Of a stretch of DNA of 47,102 nucleotides, positions 1-9,269 are shown piece by piece. The number at the start of each line of letters is the position of its first letter. Positions within the stretch are counted from its first letter, which is position 1. The notes below the pieces were generated by a model that saw only the letters and a list, made by a program, of their open reading frames with translations, was not told the DNA's origin and did not search any database. The DNA comes from Rubrivivax sp. (lineage in GTDB: Bacteria > Pseudomonadota > Gammaproteobacteria > Burkholderiales > Burkholderiaceae_C): positions 1 through 47,102 of the forward strand of contig JAEUPE010000140.1 in NCBI GenBank assembly GCA_016790435.1. The letters run 5' to 3'. A program made the position numbers and the translations under genes.

Positions 1-2
1 CC

Positions 3-458
3 TCGAAGATCAAGGAACTGCAGAGCCAGGGCCACAAGGTCGGCATGGTCGGCGACGGCATCAACGACGCCCCGGCACTGACGCAGGCCGACGTCGGCTT
101 CGCGATCGGCGCCGGTACCGACGTGGCCATGGAAAGCGCCCAGGTCGTGCTGATGAAGAGCGACCCTTACGACGTCGTCGGCGCGATCGAACTGTCGCGC
201 GCGACGCTGCGCAAGATGCACCAGAACCTGTGGTGGGCGGTGGGCTACAACGTGATCGCCTTCCCGCTCGCCGCCGGCGTGTTCTACCCGTTCACGCTCT
301 CGCCCGAGGTCGCGGCGCTGTCGATGTCCGGCAGCTCGGCCATCGTGGCGATCAATGCGCTGATGCTCAAGCGCACCAAGCTCGCCGGCATCCGCAGCGT
401 GCAGTCCCTGGCCGCCGCCTCGTCGGGCGCGGCGCAGAGCCAGGGTGCGGCGGCCTGA
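3..458 (+). CDS. copA: Cu(I)-exporting P1B-type ATPase, C-terminal fragment
   Basis: This is the 3' end of a gene that begins before the window; the frame is open from base 3. The visible 151 residues start in the P domain and carry the hinge motif [10 protein letters not shown] that closes the phosphorylation site. Then come the last two membrane segments, with YN in the first and MSGSS in the second. YN plus MxxSS is the copper-binding signature of the P1B-1 (CopA) subgroup, so Cu(I) export from the cytoplasm is the likely role. The protein ends in a short Ala/Ser-rich tail. The metal-binding N terminus and the DKTGT site lie outside the window, so only family and metal class can be judged. 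The copper genes further right fit the assignment. Confidence 0.9.
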   Translation, partial: SKIKELQSQGHKVGMVGDGINDAPALTQADVGFAIGAGTDVAMESAQVVLMKSDPYDVVGAIELSRATLRKMHQNLWWAVGYNVIAFPLAAGVFYPFTLSPEVAALSMSGSSAIVAINALMLKRTKLAGIRSVQSLAAASSGAAQSQGAAA

Positions 459-524
459 ACTCAGCGCCGCCCGCCGCGCCAGGACGACCTCGACCCCGCC
501 GCGTCGCACCCGCAGGACACCGCG

Positions 525-1853
525 ATGACGACCCCGCATGGCGTGGATCCGAATCGGTCGCTGCAGGCGGCCGGCGGCCTGGGGCGCGCGCAGCTCGCGT
601 GGTTGGCCGCCGGCGTCTTCGTCGTCTCCGCGGGCTACGGCGCGCTGATGCCTTTGCTGCCTGGCTGGCTCGAACCGCTGATGGCGCCAGGGGGCAAGGC
701 CGAGGTGGCGCGCCACGTCGGCCTGTTGAGCGGCGTCTACGCCGGCGGCGTGCTGGTCGGCGCGCCGTTGTGGGGCTTCGCGTCCGATCGCTTTGGCCGC
801 GGCCGCATTCTGGTAGCCGGATTCATCGGCTATGTTGCCAGCCTGCTGCCACTGCTGCGACCGGATTGGATCGGCATGGCCGGCATCTACGGCTTGCGTG
901 CAACTGCCGGCTTCTTCGTCGCCGCCGTCGTGCCGGTGGTGCCTGCGCTGGTGGCCCAGCACACGCCCGAGCAGCAGCGGGCGCGCCGGTTCGCCTGGCT
1001 CGGAGCGATGTCGCTGCTCGGCTTTCTGTTCGGGCCGGCGCTCAACGCGACGGCGGCACCGTTGTCCAGCGCCCTGCAGCGTGCCGGCATCGGTATGCGA
1101 GAGCCGACGGACCTCGTGATCGTGATGTCGGCGGCGCTGGGCGCGCTGATGATGCTGGGGCTGGCGGTCACGCTGCCGCGCGCCGCCGCCCAGGCGCCCG
1201 CGGCGGACAACCCCGTCGACGGCAACGCCGACAGGAAGCGTTCGATCGCGCTGTGGGCGTTGAACGGCGTGGTCATGTTCGTGCTGGCCGGCTTCGAGCT
1301 CGGCATCGTGCTGCAGGGCCAGCAGCACGCGACGCTGTCGTCGCGCGAGATCTCGCTGATGTTCGCGGAGTGCAGCCTCGTGATGCTGGGCATCAACGCG
1401 CTGCTGTTCTTCACCGGGCTGCTCGAGTGGGCTGCCGGCCGGGGCGTCATGGCCGCCGGGCTGGTGCTGGCAACGGTCGGCCTGGCGATGTTGGCCCAGC
1501 ACCGCAGCGACGGCTGGATGTATGTCGGCGTCAGTCTCACGGCCGCGGGCACCGGGCTGGTGTTGCCGACGATCGCCTATCTCGCGGCCGGCGCGTCGCG
1601 GCGCCGTCTCGGCACGACGATGGGCGGCCTGGCCGCCGCCGCAGGCCTGGGCCAGACGCTCGGCTCGGCCGCCGCCGGCTGGCTCTTTGGTGCGGTGGCC
1701 CAGCTCAGCTTCGCCTGGCTCGCACTGCCATTGCTCGCCACGCTGGGCACGCTCCTCGTACGGCCTGCCTGGTGGTCGGCTCGGGAGCTCGCGCCGGTTC
1801 TCGCGCGAACGCCCGCCGATTCATTTGCACGACGACACACCCAGGAGCCATGA
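525..1853 (+). CDS. MFS transporter
   Basis: A 442-residue integral membrane protein with about twelve hydrophobic segments split by a polar loop near residues 225-240, the usual major facilitator layout. The loop after segment 2 reads GFASDRFGRGR (about residues 85-95), matching the MFS G-x-x-x-D-R-x-G-R-R signature. This supports a proton-driven transporter, but the substrate cannot be told. It starts at ATG 525, 66 bases after the copper ATPase, and stops three bases before the next gene, so it probably shares a transcript with the nuclease gene downstream. A drug or metal efflux role is possible from position only. Confidence 0.8.
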   Translation: MTTPHGVDPNRSLQAAGGLGRAQLAWLAAGVFVVSAGYGALMPLLPGWLEPLMAPGGKAEVARHVGLLSGVYAGGVLVGAPLWGFASDRFGRGRILVAGFIGYVASLLPLLRPDWIGMAGIYGLRATAGFFVAAVVPVVPALVAQHTPEQQRARRFAWLGAMSLLGFLFGPALNATAAPLSSALQRAGIGMREPTDLVIVMSAALGALMMLGLAVTLPRAAAQAPAADNPVDGNADRKRSIALWALNGVVMFVLAGFELGIVLQGQQHATLSSREISLMFAECSLVMLGINALLFFTGLLEWAAGRGVMAAGLVLATVGLAMLAQHRSDGWMYVGVSLTAAGTGLVLPTIAYLAAGASRRRLGTTMGGLAAAAGLGQTLGSAAAGWLFGAVAQLSFAWLALPLLATLGTLLVRPAWWSARELAPVLARTPADSFARRHTQEP

Positions 1854-1856
1854 GCC

Positions 1857-3215
1857 ATGCAATTGCAATTCCTCGGCGCCACCGGCACCGTCACCGGCTC
1901 CAAGTACCTGCTGCGGCACGAGGGTACGACCCTGCTGGTCGACTGCGGGCTGTTCCAGGGCTTCAAGCAGCTGCGGCTGCGCAACTGGGCTCCCATGCCG
2001 GTGCCGGCGAGCAGCATCGACGCGATCGTGCTGACGCACGCACACATCGACCACAGCGGCTACGTGCCGTCGCTCGTGCGGCAGGGCTTCGAGGGCAAGG
2101 TCCACTGCTCGCAGGCGACCTTCGACCTGTGCCGCATCCTGTTGCCCGACAGCGGTCACCTGCAGGAGGAGGAAGCCGAGTACGCCAACCGGCACGGCTT
2201 CTCCAAGCACAAGCCGGCGCTCCCCCTCTACAGCCGCGACGACGCCGTGCGCTGCCTGAAGCAGTTCGCGCCCCAACGGTTTCACGCACCCTGGAGCCCG
2301 GCGGCGGGCTTGCAGGCCACGCTCGCACCGTCCGGCCACATGCTTGGCTCGGCCTTCGTGCGCGTGGACAACGGGCAGCGCTCGATCCTCTTTTCCGGCG
2401 ACATCGGCCGGCCGAACGACCTCGTCCTGAAGGCGCCTGAGCAGGTGCCGGGCGCGGACTACGCGGTCGTCGAGTCGACCTACGGCGACCGCTTGCATGA
2501 GGCCAGCGATCCACTGCTCAAGCTCGGCGAGGTCATCAACCGGACCGCGGCGCGCGGCGGCGTGGTGGTGATCCCGGCGTTCGCCGTGGGGCGGGCGCAG
2601 ATCCTCATGTACTGCATCCACCTTCTCAAGCGGCGCGGGACCATCCATCAACTGCCGGTCTACCTCGACAGTCCGATGGCCACGGACGCGACGCGCATCT
2701 ACCACGCCCACCGCGACGAGCACCGCCTCTCCCCCGAGGAATGCGAGGCGATGTGCCACGCGGCGACGGTCGTCAACAAGCCCGAGGACTCGCGCGCGCT
2801 GAGCGCCCGCCGCGGACCGATGGTCATCATCGCCGCGAGCGGCATGGCCACCGGCGGCCGCGTCGTGCACCACCTCAAGGCCTTCGCGCAGGATCGCCGC
2901 AACACCATCCTGTTCGCCGGCTACCAGGCCGGCGGCACGCGCGGCGCAGCGATCTTGCGCGGCGCCGAGTCCGTGCGCATCCACGGCGTCGAGGTGCCGA
3001 TCCGCGCCGAGGTCGCAGCGCTGGACAATCTGTCGGCGCACGCCGACGCGGGCGAAATCCTCCAGTGGCTGCGCGGCTTCGACACCGCGCCGAAGCAGAC
3101 CTTCGTGACGCACGGCGAGCCGGCTGCCGCCGACGCGATGCGATCGCGCATCGAGCACGAATTGGGTTGGCCCTGCCGCGTGCCCGACTACCTCGAGACC
3201 GTGGACCTCGCCTGA
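1857..3215 (+). CDS. MBL-fold beta-CASP RNA nuclease (CPSF/Ysh1-like)
   Basis: A 452-residue metallo-beta-lactamase-fold protein. The zinc motif HAHIDH lies at residues 61-66, with further metal-ligand regions at SGHMLGSAF (about 160) and in the segment LFSGDIGRPNDL. A beta-CASP insertion and a C-terminal RMMBL segment (LSAHADAGE, then VTHGEP) follow. That order is typical of bacterial relatives of the CPSF-73/Ysh1 RNA endo/exonucleases. It starts three bases after the MFS stop and is followed after 12 bases by the phosphorylase gene. Together with the next two genes it could feed nucleotides from RNA breakdown into salvage; that pathway is inferred from gene order and family roles. Confidence 0.85.
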   Translation: MQLQFLGATGTVTGSKYLLRHEGTTLLVDCGLFQGFKQLRLRNWAPMPVPASSIDAIVLTHAHIDHSGYVPSLVRQGFEGKVHCSQATFDLCRILLPDSGHLQEEEAEYANRHGFSKHKPALPLYSRDDAVRCLKQFAPQRFHAPWSPAAGLQATLAPSGHMLGSAFVRVDNGQRSILFSGDIGRPNDLVLKAPEQVPGADYAVVESTYGDRLHEASDPLLKLGEVINRTAARGGVVVIPAFAVGRAQILMYCIHLLKRRGTIHQLPVYLDSPMATDATRIYHAHRDEHRLSPEECEAMCHAATVVNKPEDSRALSARRGPMVIIAASGMATGGRVVHHLKAFAQDRRNTILFAGYQAGGTRGAAILRGAESVRIHGVEVPIRAEVAALDNLSAHADAGEILQWLRGFDTAPKQTFVTHGEPAAADAMRSRIEHELGWPCRVPDYLETVDLA

Positions 3216-3227
3216 GGGCGACAGCAG

Positions 3228-4754
3228 ATGGACCGAGAGCACATGGACCACGCCGCGAACCTGATGCGCGCCCGGCGCGTCGGCGTCGACACCTACCAGG
3301 AGCCGGTCGTCTACATGCGTCAGGACTGCGCCGTTTGCCGCTCCGAGGGCTTCGCGGCGCAGGCGCGACTGCAGCTGACGGTTGGGGATCGAATCGTCGT
3401 GGCGACGCTGAACATCGTTCACGGCGACTGGCTCGCGCGCGGCGAGGCGGGACTGTCGGAGTCGGCCTGGGCGGCGCTTCGCCCGGCTGAGGGCGCGACG
3501 CTGACCGTCTCGCACGCACTGCTGCTCGACTCCCTCAGCCACGTACGCGCCAAGGTGTACGGGCACCGGCTCGATGCCGCCGCCTTTGCTGCGGTGATCA
3601 CGGATGTCGCGGCGGGACGCTATTCCGACCTGCACCTCGCCGCCTTCATCACCGCCTGCGCCGGCGATCGGCTCGACCTCGAGGAGACGGTCGCGCTGAC
3701 GCGCGCGATGGTGGCGGCCGGCGAACGCCTCGACTGGGGCCGCGCAACGGTCGTCGACAAGCATTGCGTCGGCGGCCTGCCCGGCAACCGGACGACGCTG
3801 CTGGTGGTGCCGATCGTCGCTGCCTGCGGGCTGACGATGCCCAAGACCTCGTCGCGCGCCGTCACCTCGCCCGCCGGCACCGCCGATACGATGGAGGTGC
3901 TGGCGCCGGTGAACCTCGACATTGCCACGATGCGCCGCGCCGTCGAGCGCACCGGCGCCTGCATCGTGTGGGGCGGTTCCGTGCGGCTGAGCCCGGCCGA
4001 CGACATACTGATCCGCGTCGCAAGGCCGCTGGACCTCGACAGCGAAGGCCAGCTCGTGGCCTCGGTGCTGTCGAAGAAGGTCGCCGCCGGATCGACGCAT
4101 GTGCTGATCGATCTGCCGGTCGGGCAGACAGCGAAGGTGCGCAGCGTCGAGGCCGCGGACCAGCTCGGGCGCAGGCTTCAGGACGTCGGCCGTGCGATCG
4201 GGCTGCAGGTGGCGCTTCGCATCACCGACGGCCAACAACCGGTCGGGCGCGGCATCGGTCCGGCGCTTGAGGCACGCGACGTGCTGGCCGTGCTGCGACG
4301 GCAGGCCGATGCGCCGGACGACCTTCGGCAACGCGCGCTGCGCCTGGCAGCCGACATCCTCGAGATGGGCGGCGCGGCGCGCGCGGGCGAGGGGCTCAGG
4401 CTGGCGGGCGAGGTCCTTGCCGACGGGCGAGCCTGGGCCACCTTCCGGGCGATCTGCGAGGCCCAGGGCGGCTTGCGCGAGGTCCCCATTGCAGCACACC
4501 GCCAGGCCGTCGTCGCCGGGCGCGCCGGACGTGTCGCCAGCATCGACAACCGCGTGCTGGCGCGTGCCGCGAAGCTGGCCGGCGCACCCCAATCCCCGGC
4601 GGCCGGCATCGACGTTCATGCACGCGTCGGCGACCTAGTGCAGCGCGGACAGCCCTTGTTCACGCTGCACGCGCAGGCGCCGGGTGAGTTGGACTACGCC
4701 CTCCAGTACGTGTCGTCCCGGCCGCCCATCTTCGATCTCACGGAGGCGCCTTGA
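3228..4754 (+). CDS. Thymidine/AMP phosphorylase family protein
   Basis: A 508-residue member of the nucleoside phosphorylase family II. It has the long N-terminal extension (about 90 residues) seen in AMP phosphorylases rather than in classical 440-residue thymidine phosphorylases. The phosphate-binding region DKHCVGGLPGNRTT is at residues 177-190 and the family loop TSPAGTADTMEVL near 217-229. Archaeal relatives convert AMP and phosphate to adenine and ribose 1,5-bisphosphate. Whether this protein prefers nucleoside or nucleotide cannot be decided by eye. Its stop overlaps the TTG start of the PRPP synthetase-like gene (TTGA), which suggests translational coupling and a joint ribose-phosphate task. 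Confidence 0.85.
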   Translation: MDREHMDHAANLMRARRVGVDTYQEPVVYMRQDCAVCRSEGFAAQARLQLTVGDRIVVATLNIVHGDWLARGEAGLSESAWAALRPAEGATLTVSHALLLDSLSHVRAKVYGHRLDAAAFAAVITDVAAGRYSDLHLAAFITACAGDRLDLEETVALTRAMVAAGERLDWGRATVVDKHCVGGLPGNRTTLLVVPIVAACGLTMPKTSSRAVTSPAGTADTMEVLAPVNLDIATMRRAVERTGACIVWGGSVRLSPADDILIRVARPLDLDSEGQLVASVLSKKVAAGSTHVLIDLPVGQTAKVRSVEAADQLGRRLQDVGRAIGLQVALRITDGQQPVGRGIGPALEARDVLAVLRRQADAPDDLRQRALRLAADILEMGGAARAGEGLRLAGEVLADGRAWATFRAICEAQGGLREVPIAAHRQAVVAGRAGRVASIDNRVLARAAKLAGAPQSPAAGIDVHARVGDLVQRGQPLFTLHAQAPGELDYALQYVSSRPPIFDLTEAP

Positions 4755-5652
4755 GGCCGATCGTCTTCCATTGGCCGGGCGACGAGTTGTTCGCCGACCG
4801 CCTGGTACGCGCGCTGCACGCCGAGCGTGCCGGGCTGGAACTGCACCGATTCCCGGACGGCGAGTCGCTGGTGCGGCTGGACACCGACGTGGCCGGTCGC
4901 CCGGTGGTGCTGATTTGCTCGCTGGCGCGTCCAGACGACAAGACGCTGCCCCTGTTGTTCGCGGCTGACGCAGCGCGCGATCTCGGCGCGACGAAGGTGC
5001 TGCTCGCCGCGCCCTATCTGGCCTACTTGCGGCAGGACCGGCGCTTCCACGCCGGCGAGGCCGTGACCTCCCGCACCTATGCGGGCCTGTTGTCGAGCGC
5101 GTTCGATGCACTCGTGACCGTGGACCCGCACCTGCACCGCTACCACGCACTCGACGAGATCTACCGGATCCCGACTCGTGTCGTGCACGCCGCGCCGCTG
5201 ATCGCCCGCTGGATCGCGGCACAGATCGAGCGCCCGCTGCTCATCGGTCCCGATACCGAGAGCGAACAATGGGTCGCCGAAGTCGCGCGCGGCGCCGGTG
5301 CGCCGTACACGGTGCTGCAGAAGATCCGCCGCGGCGACCGCGACGTCGAAGTGAGCCTGCCCGACGTGTCGGCGTGGGCGTGGGTGGACCGCCAGCCGGT
5401 ACTGGTCGACGACATCGTCTCCAGCGCCCGCACGATGGTCCAGGCGGTCGGCAGCGTGCGCCGCGTCGGCCTGCGGCCGCCGGTGTGCGTCGGCGTGCAC
5501 GCGCTGTTCGCGCCCAGCGCCTACGAGGACCTTCTGGCCAGCGGCGCGCACAGGGTCGTGACCTGCGACACCGTGCCCCACGAGTCGAACCAGATCGGCG
5601 TCGTCCAGCCGATGGCGCGGGCAATCGGTGAACTGATAGAGGGAACCGCAAC

Positions 5653-5656
<4 letters not shown>
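4751..5656 (+). CDS. Ribose-phosphate pyrophosphokinase family protein
   Basis: A 301-residue PRPP synthetase-like protein. Visible motifs are the catalytic flexible-loop region RQDRRFHAGEAVTSRTYAGL (residues 94-113), the segment VDPHLHRYH (124-132) and the PRPP-binding loop VLVDDIVSSARTM (217-229). It is shorter and more divergent than housekeeping PrsA (about 315 residues), so it is probably a second, specialised copy. The start is TTG at 4751, overlapping the phosphorylase stop; its own stop overlaps the TTG start of the protease. The expected product is PRPP from ribose 5-phosphate and ATP, but a role in using ribose 1,5-bisphosphate from the neighbouring enzyme is conceivable (inference). 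Confidence 0.85.
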
Positions 5657-6822
<1,166 letters not shown>

Positions 6823-6834
6823 AGCGAGGACCAC

Positions 6835-7380
6835 GTGCTGCAGGCAGCGCTCGAATCCGGCTTGGTGCGCGCGCTGTCGCGCCGTGCCGACAACGGCGCC
6901 TTCCCGCTCGCTGTTGCCGTGGTCGCGCTGGCCGCGACGCTGTCGATGTCGGTCCCCTTTGCCAGCCTGCTGGTGGCGGCGGTACTGATGGCCCCGCGGC
7001 GCTGGGCAGCGATCGCCTTGTGGTCGAGCCTCGGCGCAGCGCTCGGTGCGGCGGTGCTGTACCTGGTCTTCCACCACCTGGGCTGGGCAAAGCTGTTCGA
7101 CGCCTACCCCGACGTCGTGCGCTCTGGGGCCTGGATCGAGGCGACGCGCTGGCTGACGAGCTATGGGGTTGCGTCCCTGCTGCTCATTGCCGCCCTGCCG
7201 CTTCCGTTGACGCCCGCGCTGATGTTCGCGGCGATCTCCCGGCTGCCTGTGGCAGAAGTGCTGCTGGCCCTGTGGATCGGCAAGCTGGCGAAGTATCTGG
7301 TCTACGCATGGATGTCGGCGCGCTTTCCCGAGCGCCTGCTGCACCTGGGGCGGCGACGTTCGGAGGGTGGTGCGCGATGA
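6835..7380 (+). CDS. Small VTT/YqaA-like inner membrane protein
   Basis: A 181-residue hydrophobic protein starting with GTG at 6835, 12 bases after the protease stop and behind a purine-rich GAAGCGAGGA. It has about four membrane segments. The pattern PLPLTPALMFAAISRLPVAE followed by GKLAKYLVYAW resembles the SNARE-associated/VTT fold of YqaA and DedA relatives, which includes lipid scramblases and transport proteins. No catalytic residues can be named. It is probably the last or next-to-last gene of the run that starts at the MFS gene. The family call rests on the motif pattern and is moderate. Confidence 0.55.
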   Translation: MLQAALESGLVRALSRRADNGAFPLAVAVVALAATLSMSVPFASLLVAAVLMAPRRWAAIALWSSLGAALGAAVLYLVFHHLGWAKLFDAYPDVVRSGAWIEATRWLTSYGVASLLLIAALPLPLTPALMFAAISRLPVAEVLLALWIGKLAKYLVYAWMSARFPERLLHLGRRRSEGGAR

Positions 7381-7424
7381 AGGTCCGTTCAATGACGAAG
7401 CGCCCGCGCTCGGGGAGGTGACGG

Positions 7425-8093
7425 ATGTGCTTCTCCGCCGAGGCCAGCTTCATCTCGGGCGCGGGCTTGCTGCTCATAGGCAGCGCCACCATCCGCCGCG
7501 CGCGCAGCCGGTCCGAGCTGCCGTACGCATGGATCCCGACCCTCTTCGGCATCCAACAGTTGCTGGAAGGCGCGCTGTGGCTCACCTTCCCCGACCGGGC
7601 GCCGTTGCTGAACGCCGTATTGACCCATGCCTATTCGCTCTTCTCGCATGTCCTGTGGCCGGTCTACGTGCCGCTGGCGGCGTTGGGCCTGGAGAGCGTG
7701 CGCTGGCGCCGGCGCGTGCTGCTGGCCATCACCATCGTCGGAGCGGGCGTCGGCGTCTACCTGCTCGCCATGCTGATCCGCTTGCCGATCGTGGCCACCG
7801 TGACCGGCGGGCACATCGCCTACGAGTCACCGCACTTCTACGTCCTGGCGACGATGGCGCTGTACCTGCTCGGCACCTGCGCCAGCCTGATGTTTTCGAG
7901 TCACGGCCGCGTCGTCGCGTTCGGGATTGCGGCGTTCGCGTCCGCGGTGGCCGCCTACGCCTTCTACGCGGCCTGGTTCATCTCCGTCTGGTGCTTCTTT
8001 GCCGCGGTGCTCAGCGTAATCGTCTTCCTCTACTTCTTCGGCCCGCGGGAAGTGAAACCGACGGGCGCGCCGTTCCTCCCCCATCACCCCTGA
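7425..8093 (+). CDS. DUF6629-like integral membrane protein
   Basis: A 222-residue protein with about seven membrane segments. It opens with MCFSAEASF, the conserved N-terminal signature I associate with the DUF6629 family, followed by GIQQLLEGALWL near residue 45. GAGGTGACGG directly before the ATG at 7425 provides a ribosome binding site. No enzymatic motif is visible and the function is unknown. It sits between the VTT-like protein and the DUF302 protein, 23 bases before the latter, and is probably cotranscribed with it. Confidence 0.6.
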   Translation: MCFSAEASFISGAGLLLIGSATIRRARSRSELPYAWIPTLFGIQQLLEGALWLTFPDRAPLLNAVLTHAYSLFSHVLWPVYVPLAALGLESVRWRRRVLLAITIVGAGVGVYLLAMLIRLPIVATVTGGHIAYESPHFYVLATMALYLLGTCASLMFSSHGRVVAFGIAAFASAVAAYAFYAAWFISVWCFFAAVLSVIVFLYFFGPREVKPTGAPFLPHHP

Positions 8094-8116
8094 CACGCCA
8101 ACAGGAGATCAAGACC

Positions 8117-8503
8117 ATGGACTACCACTTCAGCAAGACCGTGCCGCTGGACTTCCAGGCCGCGGTGGAGAAGGTCACTGCCGAGCTCAAAGCGCGCGGC
8201 TTCGGCATCCTGACGCAGATCGATGTGCGCCAGACGCTCAAGGCCAAGCTCGACGTGGACTTCCGTCCGTACCTGATCCTGGGCGCCTGCAATCCCCCGT
8301 TCGCCTACAAGGCGCTGCAGGCCGAGGACAAGATCGGCACGATGCTGCCGTGCAACGTCGTCGTGCAGCAGCACGCCGACGGAAAGATCGAGGTGTCAGC
8401 GGTCGATCCGGTGGCGTCGATGGCGGCCATCGAGAACCCGGCGCTCGCTGCGATCGCCGAAGAGGTTCGCGGCCGGCTGCGCCAAGTGGTCGACGCGCTG
8501 TAG
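8117..8503 (+). CDS. DUF302 domain protein
   Basis: A 128-residue soluble protein with the DUF302 pattern: an N-terminal strand-helix segment ending in GFGILTQIDV, then LGACNPPFAYKAL, then MLPCNVVVQQ. The ATG at 8117 was chosen because AGGAGATCAAG lies just upstream and the homologous part begins there; the same frame is open further upstream but overlaps the DUF6629 gene. DUF302 proteins are small and of uncertain function, often found near redox and metal-stress genes. No signal peptide is present, so it should be cytoplasmic. Confidence 0.85.
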   Translation: MDYHFSKTVPLDFQAAVEKVTAELKARGFGILTQIDVRQTLKAKLDVDFRPYLILGACNPPFAYKALQAEDKIGTMLPCNVVVQQHADGKIEVSAVDPVASMAAIENPALAAIAEEVRGRLRQVVDAL

Positions 8504-8591
8504 TCCGAAGCAGATCCGACCCAGGGCGCGGCACGGCCGACACCGTGGGCTGATCGATTCGCTTTCGCTCGTTCAACTCGGCGGCTCAAGA

Positions 8592-9131
8592 ATGGACATA
8601 GCTGCGCATGCCCTCTGGGCCGGTCTTGGCGCCGTGGCCGCGTCACGGCGTTGGCCGATGGGCCGTGCGCCAACCGCTGGTGCCGTGGCGCTGGCCGTGC
8701 TCCCCGACCTGGGGCACCTGATTCCCATCGTCGCATGGTGGCTCGTGGGCACCGGTTCCTGGGAGGCGGTGCGCGGCTACGCGCTGGCCGTGCCAGGCGG
8801 CGAGCCCTGGCTTCCGCCAGAGGTTCAGTTCTGGTCCCATACCCTGCACTGCATCATGCACAGCGCCATCGTGGCGTTGATGCCAACGTTGGCGGCCTGG
8901 GCATGGTGGCGGCATGCACTGATCCCGCTGGCCGGCTGGTGGTCACACATCGTGATCGATGTCTTCACGCACTCCCGGGACTACTACCCGTCACCGGTGC
9001 TCTACCCGATCACACAACGCGGCTTCGACGGCATTGCATGGAACACGCCATGGGTCATGGCGCTCAACTACCTCGCCCTCGCAGTTGTTGCCCTTTGGCT
9101 TCTTTGGCGCTCTCGACGGGACAGGCGTTGA
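8592..9131 (+). CDS. Putative membrane-bound metal-dependent hydrolase (DUF457/YdjM-like)
   Basis: A 179-residue membrane protein with four or five hydrophobic segments. Histidines and acids cluster at segment ends: AVLPDLGHLIP (about 37-47), SHTLHCIMHSAI (about 82-93) and GWWSHIVIDVFTH (about 115-127). The H-x3-D-x2-TH arrangement resembles the DUF457/YdjM group of membrane-bound hydrolases, but I see no closer match. It stands alone, 88 bases after the DUF302 gene and 138 before the TIR gene. Function unknown; the hydrolase suggestion is tentative. Confidence 0.5.
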   Translation: MDIAAHALWAGLGAVAASRRWPMGRAPTAGAVALAVLPDLGHLIPIVAWWLVGTGSWEAVRGYALAVPGGEPWLPPEVQFWSHTLHCIMHSAIVALMPTLAAWAWWRHALIPLAGWWSHIVIDVFTHSRDYYPSPVLYPITQRGFDGIAWNTPWVMALNYLALAVVALWLLWRSRRDRR

Positions 9132-9269
9132 TCCGCCGGGCTCCGGAACTTGCCGACATTCGGCGAGGTCGCGAGCAGGTTGCAGTGATCGCCCGCGGAG
9201 CGATTGTGAGAGGATGCACTGCACCGCGGCGGCGCGCCCGTCGGCCCAACCCAGCCGGGCGCTCGAACC

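Noticed and set aside
1821-4619. A 932-codon minus-strand frame across the nuclease and phosphorylase genes
   Set aside because: It is antisense to two well-recognised genes and has no conserved domain; it is typical of high-GC shadow frames.
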